A DNA stretch of 8,467 bases from Rhodospirillaceae bacterium (GCA_018660305.1 JABJKO010000266.1:1-8467), one strand, 5' to 3'; positions 1 through 5,015 are shown, counted from the stretch's first letter. Translations and numbers: made by a program. Notes: generated by a model not told the origin, from the letters alone.

Positions 1-346
1 CCTCCCAGAATTTGACGGGATTGTTCCAGTAACCGTCCCGGATGCTTTGCATGCCAATTCCCGCCGCATTGACCAGGATATCGGCCGAGTTGAACGCATC
101 GATGGTTTCGCGGATCGCGGCATCGCAATCATCGGCCTTGGTGACATCCCTGGTGACCGGGATGGCGCACTCGGAATCGCCCAGGGCGGCGGCTTCCTTG
201 ACCACCGCATCGACAGTTTCCCGGCGCACGTCGAAGACCGCGACCTTTGCGCCACGCTCGACCAGCGCCAGGGTGATGGCCCGTCCCATGCCGCCACCGC
301 CACCGGTGACAATGGCAACCCGGCCGGTCAGATTTTTCTCCACCAT
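1..346 (-). CDS. SDR-family oxidoreductase, N-terminal part (3' end outside window)
   Basis: This is the first 115 codons of a short-chain dehydrogenase/reductase, running off the left edge. The product begins MVEKNLTGRVAIVTGG and has the Rossmann cofactor motif TGGGGGMG (residues 14-21), an acidic residue after strand beta-2 (FDV, D39) that suggests NAD rather than NADP, and the NAAG motif (93-96). The catalytic Ser-Tyr-Lys region lies outside the window, so activity cannot be judged. The start is well defined: an in-frame TGA lies just upstream of the ATG. A GTG directly follows the ATG and is a possible alternative. After NAAG it reads GYWNNPVKFWE, matching an unusual segment in the SDR gene immediately upstream, so the two look like tandem paralogues. 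Only 22 bases separate them, implying one transcript. The substrate is unknown. Confidence 0.9.
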   Translation of the reverse strand, partial: MVEKNLTGRVAIVTGGGGGMGRAITLALVERGAKVAVFDVRRETVDAVVKEAAALGDSECAIPVTRDVTKADDCDAAIRETIDAFNSADILVNAAGIGMQSIRDGYWNNPVKFWE

Positions 347-368
347 TAAACGTCAGCTTCTCGATTAA

Positions 369-1232
369 TTAGCGTGGGATATCCTTGCCGTGCGTTGTCG
401 CCGGCTGGCCCATGCCGGCTTCAGCGGCGAGGGCCGGCCAGGCGGCCGGTGCACCCGCTGCCTTGATATTGTCATCATCCGCGCCGTCCGGGTCCCAATT
501 GCGCCCGAGAAAGCGCATGGAGTTGACGCCGTCGGAATCGTTGGACGCCAGCCAGCAGGCCGGGGCGATCATCACATCAGGCCGCACAAGATTTTCGCGG
601 GCATAGGGTGATTCCTTGGGCACCATGGGTGTATCAGCCGCACCGCCGGGCACCAGCACATTGCAGGTCACGCCGGTATCGACGAAATCGTCTGCCCAGG
701 CCGCGCTTGCGGCTTCGAGAGAGGCCTTCGACTGGCCGTAGGGCATGTTGCCACCGCGGATCATTGTATTCATGCTGGTGGTCACATTGACGATGCGTCC
801 CCATTTCTGCTCGATCAGATGCGGCGCGGCGGCGCGGCCCATCAAAAAGGCGCCGCGCACATTTACGTCCATCAGGCGCTGCCACTTATCGGGATCGGCC
901 TGCCAGAAATACAGCCGGTTGTCCCAGTAATCGACCCTGAGGGTCGGCATGCCGAGCCCGGCACAGTTGATCAGTACATGCATTCCGCCGAGACCGCTGA
1001 TGGTCTTGGAGATGGCGTTATTGGCGTCATTGACCTTGGTGATGTCGGTCTGGATCGGTACCACGCCGGCACCGGTGGCTTCCTTGGCCGTCGCATTCAG
1101 CGCTTCCAGATTGACGTCAACGCCAGCGACCTTTGCGCCGGCGGCCGACAGCCCCAGCGACATCGCCTTGCCGAGCCCGCTACCGGCGCCGGTCACGACG
1201 CAAATCTTTCCAGATAAATCTCTTGCTGCCAT
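369..1232 (-). CDS. SDR-family NAD(P)-dependent oxidoreductase
   Basis: A complete 287-residue short-chain dehydrogenase/reductase, expected to be a soluble cytoplasmic alcohol/ketone oxidoreductase. Visible motifs are TGAGSGLG (14-21) for the dinucleotide, D39 after beta-2 (favouring NAD), NCAG (89-92), N124, the active-site Y165-x3-K169 and PGG (195-197). The usual catalytic Ser position, 13 residues before the Tyr, is T152, with S153 next to it. Between NCAG and the N124 helix is an extra aromatic-rich segment (about 97-113, with YWDNRLYFW), shared with the next gene. The C-terminus (about 240-287) is a Pro/Ala-rich tail containing APAAWP. The reading frame stays open to 1388, but the start at 1232 is chosen because homology begins there, GGAGG lies 8 bases upstream, and the longer version would run into the divergent SRAP gene. 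First gene of a two-gene minus-strand operon; substrate unknown. Confidence 0.92.
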   Translation of the reverse strand: MAARDLSGKICVVTGAGSGLGKAMSLGLSAAGAKVAGVDVNLEALNATAKEATGAGVVPIQTDITKVNDANNAISKTISGLGGMHVLINCAGLGMPTLRVDYWDNRLYFWQADPDKWQRLMDVNVRGAFLMGRAAAPHLIEQKWGRIVNVTTSMNTMIRGGNMPYGQSKASLEAASAAWADDFVDTGVTCNVLVPGGAADTPMVPKESPYARENLVRPDVMIAPACWLASNDSDGVNSMRFLGRNWDPDGADDDNIKAAGAPAAWPALAAEAGMGQPATTHGKDIPR

Positions 1233-1240
1233 GGGTGATC

Positions 1241-1245
1241 CCTCC
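1241..1245 (-). promoter_or_regulatory. Shine-Dalgarno site of the SDR gene
   Basis: GGAGG on the minus strand, 8 bases before the ATG at 1232. It decides the start against the 52-codon longer reading frame that reaches 1388. Confidence 0.75.
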
Positions 1246-1267
1246 CTGTCTCTATTGTCTGAGCGGG

Positions 1268-1296
1268 AGAATAGAGCCGGGACCGGCTGCTCACAA
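1268..1296 (-). promoter_or_regulatory. Candidate sigma-70 promoter of the SDR operon with internal palindrome
   Basis: On the minus strand TTGTGA (1291-1296) and TATTCT (1268-1273) are separated by exactly 17 bases, each matching 4 of 6 consensus positions. Transcription would start near 1261, giving a leader of about 29 nucleotides that includes the ribosome site. The spacer contains the palindrome AGCCGG-ga-CCGGCT (1275-1288, plus-strand reading), which is well placed for a repressor. This is inference from pattern only; no regulator gene for it is visible in the window. Confidence 0.4.
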
Positions 1297-1386
1297 CCCA
1301 TGAGCCGGCGAATTCTCGACAACATGCAAGGTAGATGCGGTCGCCCAAAGCTTTTCGCGACTCCGGCAAACCGGTAGGGTTTTCCC

Positions 1387-2085
1387 ATGTGTGGACGCTA
1401 TTCACTGACGACGCCACTGGATGCCCTGCGGTCGCTGTTCGACTTCGAAAGCCTCCTCAACCTGCCGCCGCGCTATAACATCGCGCCGACGCAGGAGGCC
1501 GCGGTGGTACGGACGAGCGACGTGGGCGGCCGCGAGTTGGCCATGCTGCGTTGGGGACTGATTCCGTCCTGGTCCAAAGAGGCCTCCATGGGCGCCAAGT
1601 TGATCAACGCCCGCTCGGAAACGGTGGCCGAAAAACCGTCTTTCAGGGAAGCGTTCCGCAGCCGCCGGTGTCTTATCCCGGCCGACGGGTTTTACGAATG
1701 GCGTATGGAAGAGGGCCGCAAACAGCCCTTTCGGATCGGGATGAAGGGCGGAATTCCCTTTGCCTTTGCCGGTCTTTGGGAGCAATGGACGGCGAAGGCC
1801 GCCTCAACCGGTATCGCCGAGGGTGAAAGCGTTGAAACCTTCACCATCCTGACGACCCCGGCCAATGACAAGCTGCGGCCTATCCATGCAAGAATGCCGG
1901 TGATTTTAGCCCCCGAGACGTTCGACCCATGGCTCGATGCCGCCAATGATCCGCATAGCCTGCTATCGCTTCTGGGGCCCTATCCGGTGGCGCCCATGGC
2001 GTTTTACCGGGTCGGCACGGCGGTCAATAATGTCCGCAACGACGACCCATCCTGCATCGCTCCCCTGACCGCAATCGCCGGTTGA
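1387..2085 (+). CDS. SRAP-domain protein (YedK/HMCES-type abasic-site crosslinking protein)
   Basis: A 232-residue single-domain SRAP (SOS response-associated peptidase) protein. In the family, the Cys exposed after removal of Met1 forms a thiazolidine link with abasic sites in single-stranded DNA and so shields them. All the hallmarks are visible: MCGRY start with Cys2, PRYNIAPTQ (28-36), RWGLIPSW (55-62), the N74-A-R-S-E-T stretch, GFYEW with E104, and the IHARMP stretch with H167. These correspond to the Cys2/Asn/Glu/His active site of YedK. The start is forced, because Cys must be residue 2. The ribosome site is weak (GGTAGGG, then TTTTCCC, then ATG). It is divergent from the SDR operon and lies 180 bases before gcrA on the same strand. 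No GTTC-N7-GTTC alphaproteobacterial LexA box was found upstream, so SOS control is not supported. Confidence 0.95.
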   Translation: MCGRYSLTTPLDALRSLFDFESLLNLPPRYNIAPTQEAAVVRTSDVGGRELAMLRWGLIPSWSKEASMGAKLINARSETVAEKPSFREAFRSRRCLIPADGFYEWRMEEGRKQPFRIGMKGGIPFAFAGLWEQWTAKAASTGIAEGESVETFTILTTPANDKLRPIHARMPVILAPETFDPWLDAANDPHSLLSLLGPYPVAPMAFYRVGTAVNNVRNDDPSCIAPLTAIAG

Positions 2086-2155
2086 GGCCCAATTTGTTGG
2101 TTTTGCAGGGCCAAAGAGCCATTGAATTGCCCTAATTGCGCCGAATGATGGATTG

Positions 2156-2164
2156 TTTTCCACA
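2156..2164 (+). promoter_or_regulatory. Candidate DnaA box upstream of gcrA
   Basis: TTTTCCACA differs from the classical DnaA box TTATCCACA at one position (A to T at base 3), a change tolerated in relaxed definitions. It lies about 30 bases upstream of the candidate gcrA -35 element. In Caulobacter crescentus DnaA activates gcrA transcription, so the location is meaningful; binding here is inferred. Confidence 0.4.
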
Positions 2165-2194
2165 GAGAAATGGCGGAAATACACCATTTTTGGG

Positions 2195-2222
2195 TTGCGT
2201 GGCGGCGTCTCCTATATATAGT
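2195..2222 (+). promoter_or_regulatory. Candidate gcrA promoter
   Basis: TTGCGT (2195-2200) and TATAGT (2217-2222) are separated by 16 bases. The -10 sits in the only TA-alternating run of the region (2213-2220). Transcription would begin near 2229, leaving a leader of roughly 37 nucleotides before the ATG at 2266. The -10 register is uncertain because TATATA repeats offer several choices. Confidence 0.4.
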
Positions 2223-2252
2223 AGGTCCACGGTTAGGGGATACGATATCTAG

Positions 2253-2258
2253 AAGGGG
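2253..2258 (+). promoter_or_regulatory. Shine-Dalgarno site of gcrA
   Basis: AAGGGG lies 7 bases before the ATG at 2266 and fixes the start there instead of the upstream in-frame ATG at 2170. Confidence 0.7.
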
Positions 2259-2265
2259 TAAGAAT

Positions 2266-2631
2266 ATGCAGTGGACTCCAGAACGCGTCGAATTGCTGAC
2301 GCGATTGTGGGCTGAAGGGCTCTCGGCTCGCCAGATTGCTGCCAAACTGGGCGGCGTGACCCGCAATGCGGTCATCGGCAAGGCACATCGCCTCAATCTC
2401 CAGCGCGGCGCGCCCCTTCCCGAGCCGCAGCCGGAGCCCGCGCCGCCGGTGCGCGAAGAGCCGCCACCCATTCTGAGCCCCGACGTCAAACCCTGGATGT
2501 GCCGCTGGCAGACCGATGATGAGGGCCGCCATGGGCTCAACATATGCGGCAAGACGGTTCAGCCGGGGCGTCATTACTGCGCCGAGCACCTCACCATGTC
2601 GTATTTGCAGCGCAAGCGCACCGCGGCCTGA
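2266..2631 (+). CDS. gcrA: GcrA-family cell cycle regulator
   Basis: A 121-residue GcrA protein. GcrA binds sigma-70 RNA polymerase and promotes transcription at promoters bearing CcrM-methylated GANTC sites, controlling cell-cycle and division genes in Alphaproteobacteria. The N-terminal helix-turn-helix (1-45) is diagnostic: W-T-P-E-R-V-E-L-L, then LSARQIAAKLGGVTRNAVIGKAHRL (18-42; this run is quoted in parts only as key residues L19, I24, L28, N34, I37, H41). A Pro/Glu-rich linker (about 49-75) joins a Cys/His C-terminal segment with C79, C94, C105 and H108, including the family motif PGRHYCAEH (100-108). It is shorter than the Caulobacter protein (about 170 residues), mainly in the linker. 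The reading frame extends to 2170, but homology and the ribosome site support 2266. A GANTC site (2274-2278) overlaps codons 3-5. The gene has its own promoter and terminator, so it is probably monocistronic. Confidence 0.95.
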   Translation: MQWTPERVELLTRLWAEGLSARQIAAKLGGVTRNAVIGKAHRLNLQRGAPLPEPQPEPAPPVREEPPPILSPDVKPWMCRWQTDDEGRHGLNICGKTVQPGRHYCAEHLTMSYLQRKRTAA

Positions 2632-2657
2632 TCCATCCACTCCGACCGAGTTTCAAG

Positions 2658-2690
2658 GCGGCGGCTTTCACGAGCCGCCGCTTTTCGTTT
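2658..2690 (+). terminator. Rho-independent terminator of gcrA
   Basis: GCGGCGGCT (2658-2666) pairs perfectly over 9 bp with AGCCGCCGC (2673-2681) across a 6-base loop. It is followed by TTTTCGTTT, a T-rich tail. It starts 26 bases after the gcrA stop and separates gcrA from the membrane-protein gene. Confidence 0.85.
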
Positions 2691-2714
2691 GACCAAATAA
2701 TTACGGCCGGTCCA

Positions 2715-2743
2715 TTCCCAGGGCCTGGGCCGTTGACTACAAT
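2715..2743 (+). promoter_or_regulatory. Candidate promoter/operator of the AbrB-family gene
   Basis: TTCCCA (2715-2720) and TACAAT (2738-2743) are spaced by 17 bases, with the -10 matching 5 of 6 positions. The palindrome CCCAGG-g-CCTGGG (2717-2729) overlaps the -35 and spacer, as an operator would. An inverted pair TTACGGC (2701-2707) and GCCGTAA (2744-2750) brackets the whole promoter. Transcription would start near 2750. The regulator is unknown. Confidence 0.4.
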
Positions 2744-2785
2744 GCCGTAAATCCGTTCACGCCCCTTCTTTCCGGCGAACATCTT

Positions 2786-3871
2786 ATGACTGTCTCATCC
2801 GATTTGCGGGAACGCCTTCCCGGAATGCTCAGGGCGCTCGCCATCGGCGTGCCGGCGGGTTTTCTGTTTACCTGGCTGGAAACACCCATCCCGTGGATGA
2901 TCGGGCCGATGATCGCCATCGCCGTGGTCAATCTGATGGGGATGAGGGTTCATTCGGTTCCCTATGGCCGCCAGATGGGCCAGGTCATTCTCGGCTCGGC
3001 GGTCTCCATTTATTTTACGCCAACTGTCGTTGCCGCCCTCGGTAATCACTTTGTCCCGATCCTGCTCGCCACCCTGTCGGCCTTTGTGATCGGCGGGCTG
3101 GGCGCGCTGGTCATGAGCCGGGTATCGGGTATCGATCGCAAGTCGTCTTTTTTCGCATCCATCCCGGGCGGATCCATGGCCATGGCGGTGCTGGCCCAAC
3201 GCTACGGCGCGCAGATTCCACCGGTTGCGGTGACCCATTCGCTGCGGGTTTCCATCGTGGTCGTCGCCATCCCGTTTGCGCTCACCTATGGCGGTATTCC
3301 GCTGGAGGCGTCGGCCTACACGCCGCAATTGCCCTTCAATATCTGGATTCTGATTCCGTGGCTCGCCTGCGGTTTCCTCATCGGCGGAGTGTCCGAGAAA
3401 CTCAATTTCCACAACGGCTACATGATGATGCCCATATTTCTCGGTGCCGGGCTGACCATCAGCGGTGTCGAGCTCTCGTCCGTTCCCGGCTGGATGACCG
3501 ATTTCGCCCAGCTTATGTTCGGGCTGATCCTGGGCGAGCGCTATGAACGGGCGTTCTTTGCGCGCCACAAGATGTTCATTCCGTTCGCGCTGATAAACGC
3601 GCTGTTTATCGTTCTGGCCTCGGTCGCGGTCGCCCTCGGGCTGGCCTGGGCGTTCGGCATATCGCTGGCGACCATGATCATCGCGACGGCGCCGGGCGGG
3701 CTGGCGGAAATGACCATCGTCGCCCAGGCGCTGGAAATCGGCGTGCCGACAGTGGTCGCCTTTCACCTGTTCCGCATCGTCATCGTCAATATGGGCACCC
3801 AGCACATCTTCACCCTGGGCACCTGGATGATCAGGCGGGTGCGGGGTACCGCGGCGGATAAATCCGCTTAG
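2786..3871 (+). CDS. AbrB-duplication family integral membrane protein
   Basis: A 361-residue polytopic inner-membrane protein with about ten hydrophobic segments, matching the family PF05145/TIGR03082 (membrane AbrB duplication; often annotated 'AbrB family transcriptional regulator' or 'putative ammonia monooxygenase'). The E. coli member is linked to aidB expression, but the molecular function is not established and the ammonia monooxygenase label has no basis in sequence. Diagnostic segments are PWMIGPM (36-42), SIPGGSMAMAVLAQ (125-138) and TAPGGLAEMTIVAQ (301-314). The last two, with their downstream PPVAVTHSLR and PTVVAFHLFR partners, show an internal two-fold repeat with a period of about 176 residues. 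The ribosome site before the ATG is poor, so the exact start is slightly uncertain. It is isolated from gcrA by a terminator and converges on the crotonase gene. A transport-like role is plausible but is inference. Confidence 0.9.
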   Translation: MTVSSDLRERLPGMLRALAIGVPAGFLFTWLETPIPWMIGPMIAIAVVNLMGMRVHSVPYGRQMGQVILGSAVSIYFTPTVVAALGNHFVPILLATLSAFVIGGLGALVMSRVSGIDRKSSFFASIPGGSMAMAVLAQRYGAQIPPVAVTHSLRVSIVVVAIPFALTYGGIPLEASAYTPQLPFNIWILIPWLACGFLIGGVSEKLNFHNGYMMMPIFLGAGLTISGVELSSVPGWMTDFAQLMFGLILGERYERAFFARHKMFIPFALINALFIVLASVAVALGLAWAFGISLATMIIATAPGGLAEMTIVAQALEIGVPTVVAFHLFRIVIVNMGTQHIFTLGTWMIRRVRGTAADKSA

Positions 3872-3880
3872 CCTGCGCAA

Positions 3881-3904
3881 CCCTCTCCCGCAAGCGGGAG
3901 AGGG
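3881..3904. repeat. Perfect 24-bp palindrome between convergent genes
   Basis: CCCTCTCCCGC (3881-3891), a two-base AA centre, then GCGGGAGAGGG (3894-3904) form an 11-bp perfect inverted repeat, followed by AAGGGTG. I recognise this as the CCCTCTCCC...GGGAGAGGG type of palindrome dispersed in intergenic regions of many proteobacterial genomes. It lies 9 bases after the membrane-protein stop and 54 bases from the end of the crotonase gene. There is no T-tract on either side, so it is not a classical intrinsic terminator, though a 3'-end stabilising or bidirectional terminating role is possible. Confidence 0.8.
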
Positions 3905-3958
3905 AAGGGTGTCGGGCCTTTGCGCGGCCTAAAAGATTGTGGCGCAGGAAGGCGGCTG

Positions 3959-4849
3959 CTATTTCCTGGCCGCCCTTTCAGCCATACCCTTAGCGGATTT
4001 TGGCCCCATGGGCTCGGGCTGGAAGGGACCGTCGCGCATCTGCAAATAGGCCTTCACCCCATCCTTGGCCATGGTCTCATAAAGCTTGTCGCGATACTCG
4101 TTGTGGGACGAATGGGCCAGCGCCCCCAGCGCGCCCTCGGTGAGCAGCGCCGCATAGACGCCTGACGATTGCAGCCCCTGCATGGCGATGGCCTTGTTGA
4201 GCCGGACCGCCGGCTCGGGCACCAAGGCAATACGGGCGGCCAGTTCGCGTGATTTCTCCATCAACTGATCATGGGGGACCACCTCGTTGACCATGCCGAT
4301 GCGATAGGCCTCTTCGGCATCGAAATGATCGCCGGTGAGCGCCCAGCGGTTGGCCACCTTCCAGCCGCACAGCGCGGTGAACAGGTAGCTCGAATTGGAG
4401 ATGTGGCGCACTTCCGGCTGGGCAAACACCGCCTTGTCCGATGCGATGGTGATATCGGCGGCGAGCTGGTACCAGAACCCACCGCCCATGGCCCAGCCAT
4501 TGACCGCGGCGATGATGGGTTTGCCCAGCTTCCACATATGGACCCATCGGGTAAGGATTTCGGAATCGTTGCGTTGCCATCCTTCGATGTATTCGGCGAT
4601 GGACTTGCCGGTGGGGTCGCCCTTTTTCTTGCCGTCGGGTTTCGGGCTTTGGTCGTAACCGGCGCAAAAGCCCTGCCCCGCGCCGGTAAGAATGATGACC
4701 CTTACATCGGGATCGGCATCCGCCTCATCGAAAGCCCGGTGCATCTCGGTTTCCAGATTGGGCGACAGCGCGTTCATCACCTGTGGCCGATTAAGCGTGA
4801 CGGTCGCGATGCCGTCTTCGATTTCGTAGAGAATGTCTTCGAAACTCAT
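3959..4849 (-). CDS. Enoyl-CoA hydratase/isomerase (crotonase) family protein
   Basis: A 296-residue crotonase-fold protein, expected to be cytoplasmic and to act on an acyl-CoA thioester. The N-terminal strand motif IATVTLNRPQVMNAL (14-28) and the two oxyanion-hole segments GFCAGYD (60-66) and NGWAMGGG (117-124) are intact. Of the two acid/base glutamates of rat mitochondrial enoyl-CoA hydratase, the one equivalent to Glu164 is present (QPEV, E146), but the Glu144 position (GGGCE in the rat enzyme) is Trp126 in GGGFW. Classical hydration is therefore doubtful; isomerase, hydrolase, decarboxylase or another crotonase chemistry is possible. A Lys/Asp-rich insertion (about 68-95) follows the first oxyanion motif, and a basic tail ends the protein. 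The ATG is supported by a full AGGAGG site. It is divergent from the hyuAB-like pair. Family is certain; reaction unknown. Confidence 0.9.
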   Translation of the reverse strand: MSFEDILYEIEDGIATVTLNRPQVMNALSPNLETEMHRAFDEADADPDVRVIILTGAGQGFCAGYDQSPKPDGKKKGDPTGKSIAEYIEGWQRNDSEILTRWVHMWKLGKPIIAAVNGWAMGGGFWYQLAADITIASDKAVFAQPEVRHISNSSYLFTALCGWKVANRWALTGDHFDAEEAYRIGMVNEVVPHDQLMEKSRELAARIALVPEPAVRLNKAIAMQGLQSSGVYAALLTEGALGALAHSSHNEYRDKLYETMAKDGVKAYLQMRDGPFQPEPMGPKSAKGMAERAARK

Positions 4850-4857
4850 GGTTCCTG

Positions 4858-4863
4858 CCTCCT
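4858..4863 (-). promoter_or_regulatory. Strong Shine-Dalgarno site of the crotonase gene
   Basis: A perfect AGGAGG on the minus strand, 8 bases before the ATG at 4849. It is the strongest ribosome site in the window and suggests efficient translation. Confidence 0.8.
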
Positions 4864-4958
4864 GTTTGTTTTTCCCACGGGTATCCTAGGCCAATAGTTG
4901 AGTGTTGACGAACGCCGTTGTCACCTTGGAGCGCACGTGACATGCCCGGTCCCGTAAG

Positions 4959-4983
4959 CTAAGTATCTCCCCAATAAACTTAG
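4959..4983. promoter_or_regulatory. Inverted repeat in the crotonase-hyuA divergent intergenic region
   Basis: CTAAGT (4959-4964) and ACTTAG (4978-4983) form a 6-bp inverted repeat with a 13-base AT-rich spacer, 32 bases before the hyuA-like ATG. The position suits an operator controlling the divergent pair. A 6-bp repeat of this spacing is not rare by chance, and no convincing -35/-10 pair was found beside it. Confidence 0.2.
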
Positions 4984-5015
4984 ACATCGAACTTTCAGGG
5001 CAGGCTGCATTTGTT

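Noticed and set aside
1233..1386. LexA/SOS box before the SRAP gene
   Set aside because: No GTTC-N7-GTTC or close variant was found in the divergent intergenic region.
1233..1388. N-terminal extension of the SDR gene up to 1388
   Set aside because: The extra 52 residues have no SDR homology, would overlap the SRAP start and would ignore the good ribosome site before 1232.
2086..2112. GGCCC/GGGCC stem after the SRAP stop as a terminator
   Set aside because: Only 5 bp pair across a 17-base loop and no T-tract follows the second arm, so it is too weak to call.
2170..2265. 32-residue N-terminal extension of GcrA from an ATG at 2170
   Set aside because: GcrA homology begins exactly at 2266 with a proper ribosome site, and the extension would cover the likely promoter.
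2795..3880. 361-codon open frame on the minus strand opposite the membrane-protein gene
   Set aside because: Its translation is rich in Arg, His, Asp and Gln without a hydrophobic core, the usual complement of a membrane-protein gene. The plus-strand product has clear family motifs.
4271..4897. 208-codon plus-strand frame opposite the crotonase
   Set aside because: It runs across the crotonase start region and has no ribosome site or motif; the crotonase frame has oxyanion motifs and AGGAGG.
4905..4910. TTGACG as a -35 element for the hyuA-like gene
   Set aside because: No acceptable -10 hexamer lies 15-19 bases downstream, and the hyuA start is more than 100 bases away.
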